64,000 nt of DNA from WLXB01 sp040221475 (GCA_040221475.1 JAVKEJ010000053.1:124001-188000); one strand, 5' to 3'; shown: positions 33,603 to 42,523, counted from the stretch's first letter. Program-made: numbers and translations. Notes: generated by a model from the sequence alone, not told the origin.

Positions 33603-34457
33603 ATGAAGGTTCTGGTCACAGGGGCGCACGGGCGAACGGGCAAGCCCGTTGTGAAAGCGCTCAGTGCGAAAGGGGCGTCTGTAATCGCTTTCGTGCGAGA
33701 CTCTGCGCAAGAAGCTGAAATGACGGCGCTCGGTGCGAGCGGCATTGCGGTCGGCGATATGGATGATCCAACAACAATTGCACCTGCTGTTGCGGGGTGT
33801 GACGTCATTGTTCATATCGGCCCGCCCATGCACCCAGACGAAAAAACCATGACGTCGCACTTTATTCAGGCTGCGAAGGACGCCGGACTTTCTAAATTTG
33901 TCTATTACTCGGTCATGCACCCCTTACGCCGGGAAGTCCGCCACCACAGTTTAAAGCTGGATACGGAAGAACTGCTGATCGAATCCGGTATGCCTTATTC
34001 CATCGTGCAACCCATGCGCTATATGCAGCATTTAGAGCCTATTTGGAAAAAGGTGATGGAAGAGGGCATTCATGCAATGCCTTTTAATACAGAAGTCAAA
34101 TTCAACGTTGTTGATCTTCTTGACCTTGCCGAGGCAACCGCCAACGTCACGCTGGATGATGGCTGGCTGTATGGAACCTATGAACTGGCCGGACCTGAGG
34201 CGCTCAGCCAGACAGATATGGCAAGGGTAATTCAAGACGTAACGGGCAAGTCAATTAAAGCCGCGCAGGTGCCAATTTCAAAGATGCAAGAGAAGGCTCG
34301 TGCGACTGGGGCTTCTGAAGATCGTGTAAAGCAAATGACGATCATGAATGAGCACTATGATGCTTATGGGTTTTTGGGGAATTCGAGAATCTTAAAACTG
34401 ATTCTTGGGCGAGCCCCCACTTCATTTGCCGACTATGTGGCCAGACTAACAAAATAA
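33603..34457 (+). CDS. NmrA/atypical SDR NAD(P)-binding protein
   Basis: 284 residues, GGAG ribosome site. Rossmann motif 'VLVTGAHGRTGKPVVKAL' (GxxGxxG, residues 6-13), 'DVIVHIGPPM', then 'KFVYYSVMHPLRREVRHHSLKLDTEELL', where the usual YxxxK is replaced by HxxxK (HHSLK). 'YSIVQPMRYMQHL' is the substrate loop. NmrA-like proteins are redox sensors or reductases of the atypical SDR class. It probably works with the preceding isomerase-like protein on a shared small acid; inference from adjacency only. Confidence 0.82.
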   Translation: MKVLVTGAHGRTGKPVVKALSAKGASVIAFVRDSAQEAEMTALGASGIAVGDMDDPTTIAPAVAGCDVIVHIGPPMHPDEKTMTSHFIQAAKDAGLSKFVYYSVMHPLRREVRHHSLKLDTEELLIESGMPYSIVQPMRYMQHLEPIWKKVMEEGIHAMPFNTEVKFNVVDLLDLAEATANVTLDDGWLYGTYELAGPEALSQTDMARVIQDVTGKSIKAAQVPISKMQEKARATGASEDRVKQMTIMNEHYDAYGFLGNSRILKLILGRAPTSFADYVARLTK

Positions 34458-34742
34458 GTCGAGGCGTGTAACGTTTCCGGTTCTCGCGTCGGCAAAAATT
34501 ATGCAATTATTACAGTATGTTGCTTAGTGTCCTGCCCTGCTGTTTTTTGTCAAAACGTTTGTGCATCGCTACAAAAGCGCGAATAGTTCTGATGTTGCTT
34601 CTCATTTCATGGCACAATTCCCTTGTTAAGTTGGTGCTTTAGCAACGATGCCAATGCGCTAATAATTTACAAACATGTTCTTTGAGTAACGCAAGAGCAG
34701 AACGTGAAGTCACTGCCTGCGAGTGGTAAATAAATTACTGTT

Positions 34743-35942
34743 ATGAAGAAAATCGCTCCTTTAGAAAGTCTCTTTCATAAACTTGGCGACCTCAGGACTA
34801 CACCGCGCAAAGGTGTGGTCATGGTTGTTATGCGGGCGGCTGGTTGCGTCACCGGCGATGGCGAAGTTGATGGCTTGACTCAAAATTTAGATCTTGTTCT
34901 CAAGCGCTTAACACAAAACGCCCATGGCGAAGTGTATCGCCTGCACACACTCGACTATGCGTTTTTGCTAAATGAAACGGAGGCCGGCGCGCGCGAATTT
35001 ATTCCAAACCTTCGGGTCGCGCTTTTTAAGATTATGTCGCGTCTTGGGGCGGGGCAGGGGAAAGCAGACGGTGATGGCCTTATCCTAGAGCACTACAAGC
35101 TTGAAACCAGTTTTGCCGATGCCGCAAAGCTTGTCATTGGTTATATCAAAGCCGCAAGAGAGTTAAAAAAAGCCTCAAACGGTCAAGGCCAGCGTTTGTT
35201 GACTCAACAAGATCTGAAAGCTGTCATAGATGCCTATCGCGAACTTGGCTCAGCCAAATTTCTGCAGACTTACGCGCGTGGGCAAAAGATTTGTGTGACG
35301 CCAGAAAAAGGGCCAATCAAATCGAAGATGACCGAGTATTTCATCAGCATCGATTTGTTGAGTAAGCCGTTCTTTGAAGGGGTTAACTTAAAGGCCAGTG
35401 GTGATCGATTTGTCGAGCTAACGAAAATCCTTGATAGCATTATGCTGAATTCATTTGAGACGCTGTCAAAGGCCGTCAAAGGGCAGCCGATCTCAATAAA
35501 TCTCAATATTCCTAGTATTTTCAGTAAGGCGTTCGACAATTTTATTGCCAGAACGCCGCCAGAAATTATGCGCACTGTGGTGGTTGAGTTCACCCAAGAA
35601 GACGTTGTTTTAAACTATGACGGCTATGCCATCGCGCGGGACCACCTAAGATCCAAGGGGGCTCAAATTGCCATAGACCAAATTTCGCCATCGGCTATTG
35701 GTCTCGTGAACATCGATTTTTTGGAAGCGCAGATGGCCAAATTGCACTGGCAAGAAGATGCAGAAGATGAGCTGTACGATAAGCAAGAATTTATAGATAA
35801 ACTTCGCAGGCTTGGTATCCGTCCAGTCCTCAGTCGCGTTGACCAAGAACGCGCACGCGATGTTGGTGCCGATTTAGGGATCGAAATGTATCAGGGTTTT
35901 CTGATCGATAGCATGATCAAGCAGGCGAAAGCTGTCGCTTAA
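34743..35942 (+). CDS. Degenerate EAL-like protein, probable non-catalytic
   Basis: 399 residues, no membrane segment. The C-terminal half looks like the later strands of an EAL phosphodiesterase barrel: 'SINLNIPSIFS', 'VVVEFTQEDVV' (the slot of the E in ELTE), 'RSKGAQIAIDQIS' (slot of FGTG..L), 'VNIDFLEAQMAKL' (slot of LK-D) and 'RLGIRPVLSRVDQERARDVGADLGIEMYQGFLI' (QG retained). The EAL tripeptide and most metal ligands are missing, so c-di-GMP hydrolysis is unlikely; it could bind the nucleotide or a partner. The N-terminal half is unrecognised. Confidence 0.55.
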   Translation: MKKIAPLESLFHKLGDLRTTPRKGVVMVVMRAAGCVTGDGEVDGLTQNLDLVLKRLTQNAHGEVYRLHTLDYAFLLNETEAGAREFIPNLRVALFKIMSRLGAGQGKADGDGLILEHYKLETSFADAAKLVIGYIKAARELKKASNGQGQRLLTQQDLKAVIDAYRELGSAKFLQTYARGQKICVTPEKGPIKSKMTEYFISIDLLSKPFFEGVNLKASGDRFVELTKILDSIMLNSFETLSKAVKGQPISINLNIPSIFSKAFDNFIARTPPEIMRTVVVEFTQEDVVLNYDGYAIARDHLRSKGAQIAIDQISPSAIGLVNIDFLEAQMAKLHWQEDAEDELYDKQEFIDKLRRLGIRPVLSRVDQERARDVGADLGIEMYQGFLIDSMIKQAKAVA

Positions 35943-35970
35943 CTGGTGACGAAGTTCTGATCATCAATCA

Positions 35971-36465
35971 CTAAAGTTCACCGGATAGATTATAGTCTTT
36001 CCAGTAGACGATTTTTCCGCCGCGCACCAAAAAGACACCGATCACATGAAAGTGATTGTCAGGAGCGCCGGACCCTTCTGGGCGAATAAAATGATCAATC
36101 CGTTCATTTATAACGATGTCACCCATGACACTAGAGCGAAGCATCTCCCAATCTATTTCGGCCATGCCCGCCATAAACGGTTTGAGCTGAGCACTGAACT
36201 CGGCCACCCCATTGATAGGGGGGCGACCTTCAAACATGTGGTATTCGATGTTGTCTGACAGATAGGATGCCAGCTGATCTGCATCCCGAGTGGCCCAAGC
36301 GGCACAGAAATCATTTACGATCTTCTCTTTTTCAACCTCTAAGGCAGGAACGGCTTCTGGGCTAGCCGCTTTGGTTTGGCTGCTAAAAGCGAGCGCAAGG
36401 CCAGCGCCTATACCGGTAAAGGCAGTGCGGCGATCCAAACGTAGGTTTTCCGTGTCATTGTTCAT
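35971..36465 (-). CDS. Limonene-epoxide-hydrolase-like protein with Tat signal
   Basis: 164 residues. N-terminus LDRRTAFTGIGAGLALAFSSQTKAA: twin-arginine signal (RR at 12-13). The mature NTF2-like fold carries the limonene-1,2-epoxide hydrolase triad: Arg122 and Asp124 in NERIDHF and Asp157 in WKDYN, with 'NHFHVIGVFLVRGGKIVYW' leading to the last. Known enzymes of the family hydrate epoxides by one-step general base catalysis and are usually cytoplasmic; a periplasmic form suggests action on an imported epoxide or lactone. It is convergent with the EAL-like gene and divergent from the isochorismatase gene. Confidence 0.8.
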   Translation of the reverse strand: MNNDTENLRLDRRTAFTGIGAGLALAFSSQTKAASPEAVPALEVEKEKIVNDFCAAWATRDADQLASYLSDNIEYHMFEGRPPINGVAEFSAQLKPFMAGMAEIDWEMLRSSVMGDIVINERIDHFIRPEGSGAPDNHFHVIGVFLVRGGKIVYWKDYNLSGEL

Positions 36466-36552
36466 CTTGCTTTCCCCTGTTCTGCATGGCTGTAGTCGCT
36501 TTCTTTATATTCCTAAACTCAACACCACATTATGGCCTGACCGGCAAAGGCT

Positions 36553-36615
36553 TGAGATGAAAACACCTTGTCTTCGTCTCATTTAGATCTGATGCTACAA
36601 TATGTATTAAATACA
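36553..36615. promoter_or_regulatory. Operator candidates between the divergent epoxide-hydrolase-like and isochorismatase genes
   Basis: TGTATTAAATACA (36603-36615) is a perfect 13-bp odd palindrome 18 bases before the isochorismatase start. TGAGATGAA (36553-36561) and TTCGTCTCA (36573-36581) form a one-mismatch inverted repeat upstream. Both are in the 168-base divergent gap, where a shared regulator could bind. Confidence 0.45.
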
Positions 36616-36633
36616 CCCACGTACTATCTGTGA

Positions 36634-37332
36634 ATGAGCATTAGGATGCCAGCTGATTACATCAATGCGTTTAACGCGCCGGTTAAGCTAGACCCCAAAA
36701 CAACCGCATTATTGGTCGTTGATATGCAGTATGCGACGGGAAGCCGCACGCATGGACTTGGCAAAATGCTGCAAGAGCAGGGCCGTATTGATGAGGCCGA
36801 CTACCGTTTTAACCGTATTGACGAACTTGTCATTCCCAATAGCCAAAAGTTGTTAAACGCCTTTCGCGGTGCCGGTGCCAGGGTTGTTTACGTGACGTAT
36901 GGCGCGGAGTTGTCGGATTGCTCAGACGTGCCAAATCATATTCGGGCGTTGGTGAAAGCCACACATAATATTGAAGGCCAAAAAGAACACGAGATCGTTG
37001 AAGCTTTAGCGCCACAAGACAATGAGACCGTCTTAAACAAGGTGACCATGGGGGCCTTTGGATCGACAGGAATCGAGAGCCGGTTGCGGGCCATGGGTGT
37101 AACGGAAATTGTTGCGGTCGGGGTGTCGACCAATAACTGCGTGGGGATGACGGCCATGGAAGCCTCAGATCGTGGCTTTGGCGTGGTGCTGGTCTCAGAT
37201 GCCACCGGCACCTGCGATGATGATGCTCAGGCGGCCTTTGAAGCGATGTTCTTACGCCTCTGGGGCCGGGTGATGACAACCTCAGACGTCATCGCAGAAC
37301 TTGGCGGTAAGGTTTCTCAAGCAGCCGAATAA
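36634..37332 (+). CDS. Isochorismatase-family cysteine hydrolase
   Basis: 232 residues. Catalytic triad in place: Asp30 in LLVVDMQ, Lys136 in LNKVTMGAF and nucleophile Cys169 in GVSTNNCV, preceded by the cis-peptide 'VAVGVS' typical of isochorismatase-like hydrolases. Relatives hydrolyse N-carbamoyl compounds, nicotinamide, or vinyl ethers; the substrate here is not determined. There is no good Shine-Dalgarno before the first ATG; ATG at 36646 is an alternative start. Confidence 0.9.
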   Translation: MSIRMPADYINAFNAPVKLDPKTTALLVVDMQYATGSRTHGLGKMLQEQGRIDEADYRFNRIDELVIPNSQKLLNAFRGAGARVVYVTYGAELSDCSDVPNHIRALVKATHNIEGQKEHEIVEALAPQDNETVLNKVTMGAFGSTGIESRLRAMGVTEIVAVGVSTNNCVGMTAMEASDRGFGVVLVSDATGTCDDDAQAAFEAMFLRLWGRVMTTSDVIAELGGKVSQAAE

Positions 37333-37428
37333 CTGTTCTGACCGTTACTGGCGCGGCCAGAAGTCAACTTGAAGAGACGATGTGTTGATCTGATATACAA
37401 TCAAAGACAAAGTTTTGGAGTGATAAAC

Positions 37429-38079
37429 ATGTTCTTTGCATCTCGTAAAAAGTTAGAGATCCCAAGTCCACAGGATGCTTTACCTGGTCGGGACAAGGCA
37501 ATGCCAGTCGCGGCTGTGCACTTCGTGAATGGCAATCCACTCAAGGCCCCTTTCCCAGAGGGGCTGGAACAGGTTGTGTTCGGCCTGGGATGCTTTTGGG
37601 GGGCAGAGCGTAAGTTTTGGGAAGTCGATGGGGTCTACAGCACCGCTGCTGGCTATGCGGCCGGATATACGCCCAATCCCAGTTATGAAGAGGTATGTTC
37701 TGGACTCACAGGCCACAATGAGGTCGTGCTCGTCGTTTTTGATCCCACCAAGGTAAGCTTCTCAGAGTTATTAAAAGTTTTCTGGGAGTCTCATAATCCG
37801 ACACAAGGCATGCGTCAGGGCAATGATAGAGGAACACAGTATCGTTCGGGTATTTACACGACGACCCTGCAACAGCGCGAGGCGGCTGAGAAATCACAAG
37901 CGGCTTATGCTAGAGCTTTGGAGAAGGCTGGCTACGGCGCGATTACGACTGAAGTGTTAGAGTTGCAAACATTTTACTATGCTGAGGATTATCATCAGCA
38001 ATATCTAGCTAAGAATCCGGCTGGCTACTGCGGCCTCGGCGGCACAAATGTGGCATGCCCCACGTTGGCTGCTGAATAA
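37429..38079 (+). CDS. msrA: Peptide-methionine (S)-S-oxide reductase MsrA
   Basis: 216 residues from MFFASRKKLEIPSP; TGGAGT lies upstream, and the 20-codon extension is poor. Catalytic motif GLGCFWGAE (Cys55) and 'GHNEVVLVVFDPTKVSFSELLKVFWESHNPTQGMRQGNDRGTQYRSGIY' are diagnostic. Recycling Cys is in 'GYCGLGGTNVAC' near the C-terminus. It reduces methionine-S-sulfoxide in proteins using thioredoxin. The N-terminal 40 residues before the core, including 'VNGNPLKAPFPEG', match the longer proteobacterial MsrA form. Convergent with the gntR gene. Confidence 0.96.
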   Translation: MFFASRKKLEIPSPQDALPGRDKAMPVAAVHFVNGNPLKAPFPEGLEQVVFGLGCFWGAERKFWEVDGVYSTAAGYAAGYTPNPSYEEVCSGLTGHNEVVLVVFDPTKVSFSELLKVFWESHNPTQGMRQGNDRGTQYRSGIYTTTLQQREAAEKSQAAYARALEKAGYGAITTEVLELQTFYYAEDYHQQYLAKNPAGYCGLGGTNVACPTLAAE

Positions 38080-38084
38080 ACGGC

Positions 38085-38855
38085 TCAATCGCGCTTAGTA
38101 TTTCTTAACAGGTCAATCGAGAAAGTAAACCGGCCGGCCGGATGCTCACTGACGGAGACTTCAAACACACGGCCTGTTTTGTCTTTATAACGCCGCACAA
38201 TAATGAGCGTCGGGCTACCCGCTTCAACACCCATTGCCCAGGCTTTGGACTCTGTGATGGAGCCCGCGAAGAGGTCCATGGTGACTTCCTCGGCAACGAT
38301 ACCGAATTCTTTCTCTATGACCATGAAGACGGGCTTCGTATCCTTGCCAATTTGATCCGCCAAAGACTTATGTTCTGGGCGAACGTAAACGTCTGTCCAG
38401 CAGATTGGAGATTTTTCATCAAGATATCGAATGGCTTCAATTTTATGCCATGTCTCGCCGACTTCGCCAGAAATAATGGGGGCGAGTGCTGCATCAAGAA
38501 CAACCGAAGCCGATGTTTTTAATTGCAGTTGAGTCTCAAACGAGTACTGCAACAGCTCTTCTATGGAATTAAGCTTTTGCACAAACATGATCGTCGGATT
38601 CTTTGAGACGACGACCGTACCAGACCCTTGCCGCCTCAGCACCATTCCGTTGTCAATCAACCGCCGAAGGGCTTCCCGCACTGTGAAGCGGCTGACATTG
38701 AAGCGATTACAGAGTTCCAACTCTGTGGGCATCCTGGTGCCGACGGGATAGGTATCAGCCTCAATTTCTCGCTGGAGGACTTCAGCGAGTTCTAGATAAA
38801 GCGGTCCCTTAGCGGTTTTTGACGTCGTGGGGCTTTTGGGGGCTCGTTTTACCAT
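38085..38855 (-). CDS. GntR-family regulator (HutC/UTRA subfamily)
   Basis: 256 residues from MVKRAPKSPTT. N-terminal winged HTH: 'LYLELAEVLQREIEADTYPVGTRMPTELELCNRFNVSRFTVREALRRLIDNGMVLRRQGSGTVV'. The C-terminal effector domain is UTRA-like ('WHKIEAIRYLDEKSPICWTDVYVRPE' and 'RRYKDKTGRVFEVSVSEHPAGRFTFSIDL'). It most likely controls the divergent acyl-CoA dehydrogenase/CoA-transferase operon and itself through the TTGTCTG sites in the shared promoter. Effector is probably the acid or CoA ester handled by that operon (inference). Confidence 0.92.
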   Translation of the reverse strand: MVKRAPKSPTTSKTAKGPLYLELAEVLQREIEADTYPVGTRMPTELELCNRFNVSRFTVREALRRLIDNGMVLRRQGSGTVVVSKNPTIMFVQKLNSIEELLQYSFETQLQLKTSASVVLDAALAPIISGEVGETWHKIEAIRYLDEKSPICWTDVYVRPEHKSLADQIGKDTKPVFMVIEKEFGIVAEEVTMDLFAGSITESKAWAMGVEAGSPTLIIVRRYKDKTGRVFEVSVSEHPAGRFTFSIDLLRNTKRD

Positions 38856-38904
38856 CGTTCTCTTACAAACAGCGCCAATGAGCAGTTTTAAGTGTCTCGG
38901 TATT

Positions 38905-38994
38905 TTGTCTAATCGTCCGGACAAATAATAAATTGTCTGTACATCTTATCTTAGATACATTGTCTGACCAGACAAAATGGAAATTTGTCTGCAG
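38905..38994. promoter_or_regulatory. GntR operator cluster (TTGTCTG sites)
   Basis: A perfect interrupted palindrome TTGTCTGACCAGACAA lies at 38960-38975. Further TTGTC half-sites are at 38905 (paired with GGACAA ending 38924), 38933 (TTGTCTGTACA) and 38985 (TTGTCTGCAG). All lie in the 170-base gap between the gntR gene and the acyl-CoA dehydrogenase gene. Arm sequence and size match GntR/FadR/HutC-type boxes. Confidence 0.75.
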
Positions 38995-39025
38995 GTAAGC
39001 CCTCAAACCTATACGGAAAGAGCCA

Positions 39026-40192
39026 ATGGCACTGAAGGATGAGAAGTTTGATGAGTCTGATGACCGCCTGATCTTGGACAGTATTCAAAAATGGCTGGAA
39101 CGCGACGTCGCGCCCCATGCCATGGCACTGGAGCATTCAGACACCTACCCCCAGGACATGGTTGAGCAAATGAAGGCCATGGGGCTTTTTGGCGCGACGA
39201 TAGGGCAGGAGTGGGGCGGCCTCGGCCTGTCGGCTTCAACGTATGCCAAAGTCGTTACCATGGTGTCTGAGGTCTGGATGTCTCTGACTGGGATCTTTAA
39301 TTCACATCTGATGATGGCAACCGCAGTTGAGAAATTCGGAACTGATGCACAGAAACACCGATTTTTACCCCGCTTTGTCTCTGGGGAACTGCGCGGTGGA
39401 ACCGGTCTGACAGAGCCTGATGCAGGAACGGATTTACAGGGCATTCGCACGCGTGCTGTACGGGATGGGAACGATTACATCATTAACGGCACGAAGACAT
39501 GGATTACAAATTCTATAGAAGGCAGTTGCTTCGCCTTGCTCACCAAGACAGACCCAAAGGCCGAACCTGCGCGTAAGGGTATGAGCTTCTTCATTGTTGA
39601 AAAAGGGCCTGGCTTTAAGATTTCCAGACGCCTTGAGAAACTTGGTTATAAAGGCATTGATTCCGGGGAGATGGTTTTTGAAGACTTTCGCGTACCGGCA
39701 GATAATCTGATTGGTGGTGTTGAAGGCAAGGGGTTCTACCAGGCAGTCGGCGGGCTTGAATTGGGTCGGATTAATGTGGCGGCGCGCTCTGTTGGAATAG
39801 CAAAGCGCGCCCTGGATGAATCTGTAAAGTACAGTCAGCAGCGGTCGACTTTTGGCAAACCGATTAGTCAGCACCAGGCCATTCAGCTCAAGCTGGCTGA
39901 GATGGCAACGCGATACGAGGCGTCTAGATTACTGGTTGAGCAAGCAGCAACGGCGTATGACGAAGGTCGTCGATGTGACCTAGAAGCGGGAATGGCCAAG
40001 TACTTCTCATCTGAGGCTGCCATTGAAAACTCCTTAGAAGCGATGCGCATCCATGGTGGATACGGCTATTCGAAGGAGTTTGTGGTCGAGCGGCTGTATC
40101 GTGATGCGCCTTTGATGGCGATTGGTGAAGGGACCAACGAGATGCAGAAGGTCATCATTGCGCGTCAGCTCATTGAACGGAATAAAATCTAA
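39026..40192 (+). CDS. Acyl-CoA dehydrogenase
   Basis: 388 residues, the normal size for a short/medium-chain enzyme. 'GLFGATIGQEWGGLGLSAST', 'GTGLTEPDAGTDLQGIRTRAV', 'WITNSIEGSCFALLTKT' (FAD and substrate-binding strands), 'QHQAIQLKLAEMATRYEASR' and 'MRIHGGYGYSKEFVVERLYRDAPLMAIGEGTNEMQKVIIAR', where Glu in GEGTNE is at the catalytic-base position. It oxidises an acyl-CoA to the 2,3-enoyl-CoA with ETF. First gene of a probable operon: its stop overlaps the next start (TAATG). Substrate is probably the acid activated by the two downstream CoA transferases. Confidence 0.95.
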   Translation: MALKDEKFDESDDRLILDSIQKWLERDVAPHAMALEHSDTYPQDMVEQMKAMGLFGATIGQEWGGLGLSASTYAKVVTMVSEVWMSLTGIFNSHLMMATAVEKFGTDAQKHRFLPRFVSGELRGGTGLTEPDAGTDLQGIRTRAVRDGNDYIINGTKTWITNSIEGSCFALLTKTDPKAEPARKGMSFFIVEKGPGFKISRRLEKLGYKGIDSGEMVFEDFRVPADNLIGGVEGKGFYQAVGGLELGRINVAARSVGIAKRALDESVKYSQQRSTFGKPISQHQAIQLKLAEMATRYEASRLLVEQAATAYDEGRRCDLEAGMAKYFSSEAAIENSLEAMRIHGGYGYSKEFVVERLYRDAPLMAIGEGTNEMQKVIIARQLIERNKI

Positions 40193-41382
40193 TGCATTTA
40201 CCCTTAGAAGGTATACGCATCCTCGCGATTGAGCAGTACGGCGCTGGGCCATACTGCTCGATGTTTCTGGCTGATATGGGGGCCGAGGTTATAAAGATCG
40301 AGAACCCCTCAGTCGGCGGAGATTTTGCCCGGGATACTGGGCCATACTTTCTCGGGGAACATGACAGCCAATACTATCAGGCTTTTAACCTTAACAAGCG
40401 CAGTTTGACGTTAGATCTCAAGTCAGAAGCAGGCCGCGAAATACTTCATAAATTGGTTAAAAAATCTGATGCGATTATCAATAATATGCGCGGCAATCAG
40501 CCAGCTAAGCTTGGCCTAGATTACGCGGCTTTAAAGTCCATAAACCCCAATATCGTTTGCGGTCATATTTCTGCTTATGGGCGGAATAACAGCCGTGAAG
40601 CTTGGCCAGGTTATGACTACCTTATGCAAGCTGAGGCCGGCTTCTTATCCGTGACAGGTGAGCCGGATGGCCCGCCTGCGAGGTTCGGCCTGTCAATTAT
40701 TGATTTCATGACGGGGATGATGTTGGCCTATGGCGTGACGGCGGCCATTATGAAAGCGCATAAAAAAGGGGAAGGCGGAGATGTTGACGCAAGCTTGCTT
40801 GAGACCGCGTTGCATCAACTAACATATCCGGGCATCTGGTACCTAAATGAAGGGCTGAAGACCGGCAGAAGTCCGCGCGGCGCTCATCCCTCTGTAACGC
40901 CGAGCCAATTGGTGAAAACGCAGGACGGTTGGCTTTTCGTCATGTGTCAAAATCCTCGATTTTGGGATCTGATGATCGACGGTTTAGGGAGGTCTGATAT
41001 GGGACAAAACCCAAAGTACGCCGATCTGAAGGCGCGTTTGGAGAACCGGGCTGAGTTGAGCGATGAGTTAGATGCAATTTTTTCGCAAAAATCGACAGAG
41101 GCGTGGGTTGAGCAATTTAAGGGTGTCCTGCCTATCTCACCAGTATATGACATCGCACAGGCGCTGGATAATCCATTTCTTGATGAGATTGATATGATCG
41201 CTGAAGTGGATCACCCCGACCGGCCAAATCTTCGTGTGTTACACAATCCAATTAAACTCGACGGTCAACGCCTTCCGGTGAAAAGCGCCCCTAAATTGGG
41301 CGCAGATACAGATGCCATTCTTTCCGATATTGGCTATTCAGCAGATGTGATTGCTGACTTGCGACGATCAAAAACGATCTAA
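40192..41382 (+). CDS. CaiB/BaiF (class III) CoA transferase
   Basis: 396 residues. 'GIRILAIEQYGAGPYCSMFLADMGAEVIKIENPSVGGDFAR' is the class III N-terminal signature; 'FGLSIIDFMTGMMLAYGVTAAIM' contains the expected catalytic Asp (IID). 'HPSVTPSQLVKTQDGWLFVMCQN' belongs to the second domain. It transfers CoA between carboxylic acids without hydrolysis. Starts one base before the end of the acyl-CoA dehydrogenase gene (translational coupling). Confidence 0.93.
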   Translation: MHLPLEGIRILAIEQYGAGPYCSMFLADMGAEVIKIENPSVGGDFARDTGPYFLGEHDSQYYQAFNLNKRSLTLDLKSEAGREILHKLVKKSDAIINNMRGNQPAKLGLDYAALKSINPNIVCGHISAYGRNNSREAWPGYDYLMQAEAGFLSVTGEPDGPPARFGLSIIDFMTGMMLAYGVTAAIMKAHKKGEGGDVDASLLETALHQLTYPGIWYLNEGLKTGRSPRGAHPSVTPSQLVKTQDGWLFVMCQNPRFWDLMIDGLGRSDMGQNPKYADLKARLENRAELSDELDAIFSQKSTEAWVEQFKGVLPISPVYDIAQALDNPFLDEIDMIAEVDHPDRPNLRVLHNPIKLDGQRLPVKSAPKLGADTDAILSDIGYSADVIADLRRSKTI

Positions 41383-41411
41383 CGCTAACGAAGCACTCCA
41401 GGAGAAACACG

Positions 41412-42491
41412 ATGAAACTTGAAGGCTTGCGTGTTATTGACCTTTCGATGTATCTGCCTGGACCTCATTTGACTCTCATGATGGCGGATCACGGAGCGGA
41501 TGTATTACGTGTCGAGCCTCCTGGTGGTGAACCCGCCCGCAAATACGGTCCTTTTCAAGCGGGTCATTCTGTTTGGTTTCGCAATACCCACCGCGGAAAA
41601 AGAAGCATCTGCCTCAACCTGAAAGACGATACGGACAGGGAAACCTTGCTGAAACTCTGCGAGACAGCAGATGTGTTTGTTGAAGCCTTCCGTCCCGGCG
41701 TCGTTAGGCGTCTCGGCGTTGACTACGATGCTGTCAAAGCGCGCAACCCGAAGATTGTGTATTGCTCTGTATCGGCCTTTGGCCAAACGGGTCCGCTGTC
41801 TGGAAAACCCACGCATGACATGGGCGCCCAGGCTCTGACCGGCCTGTTGGCCTTAAATGATAACGGTGATGGCAAGCCGGTGGTTCCTGGCTTGCCAGGC
41901 GCGGATATGGGGTCATCTCTGATTGGGCTAGCAGGAATCATGATGGCGCTGTATCGCCGTCAAATTACGGGTGAGGGCGACTATGTCGATGCTTCCATGT
42001 ACGACAGCCTCCTGTCGTGGACAGCACATTTGTCTGGGTCTGTGCTCGCAGAAAACAAAGCCCCCACGACGCGAGAAGGGCGCTCTATTGGTGGGGCGGC
42101 TTTTTATAATGTTTACGAAACGCGAGATGGTCGATTTATTGCGCTAACAGGTCGCGAGCCCAAGTTCGTTAAAAACTTACTGACTAAAATTAATTTAGAG
42201 CATTTGATCGAAGTTTGCAGTGCTGACGATTGTGTTGCACAGGAGTCAGCAAAAAAAGAAATTGCCGAGACCTTCAAGACCAAAACACAACAAGAATGGA
42301 TCGAGATTCTGGAGCCACTGGATCTATCTTGGGCCCCAGTGCTTAATATGGCGGAAGCCTTTCAGCTAGAGCATGCAAAAGCTCGCGGCATGATTATTCA
42401 AGATGATGCAGGGATTACGCATGTTGGAAATCCGATCAAATTTAAAGAAGAACCAGCTGTGCTGAAGTTTGATGTGCCTGAGTTTGAATGA
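41412..42491 (+). CDS. CaiB/BaiF (class III) CoA transferase, second copy
   Basis: 359 residues with AGGAGA before the ATG. 'GLRVIDLSMYLPGPHLTLMMADHGADVLRVEPPGGEPAR' and 'DMGAQALTGLLAL...VPGLPGADMGSSLIGLAGIMMALYRR' with the catalytic-site Asp in GADMG. The two class III proteins are clearly different from one another. Two transferases in tandem may form a heteromer or serve donor and acceptor exchange of the same substrate, as known for some class III pairs. Last gene of the GntR-controlled operon; convergent with the polysaccharide-type TPP enzyme gene. Confidence 0.92.
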   Translation: MKLEGLRVIDLSMYLPGPHLTLMMADHGADVLRVEPPGGEPARKYGPFQAGHSVWFRNTHRGKRSICLNLKDDTDRETLLKLCETADVFVEAFRPGVVRRLGVDYDAVKARNPKIVYCSVSAFGQTGPLSGKPTHDMGAQALTGLLALNDNGDGKPVVPGLPGADMGSSLIGLAGIMMALYRRQITGEGDYVDASMYDSLLSWTAHLSGSVLAENKAPTTREGRSIGGAAFYNVYETRDGRFIALTGREPKFVKNLLTKINLEHLIEVCSADDCVAQESAKKEIAETFKTKTQQEWIEILEPLDLSWAPVLNMAEAFQLEHAKARGMIIQDDAGITHVGNPIKFKEEPAVLKFDVPEFE

Positions 42492-42523
42492 GGCATGATG
42501 ATAAGTGGTAAAGGAGAAGCTTT

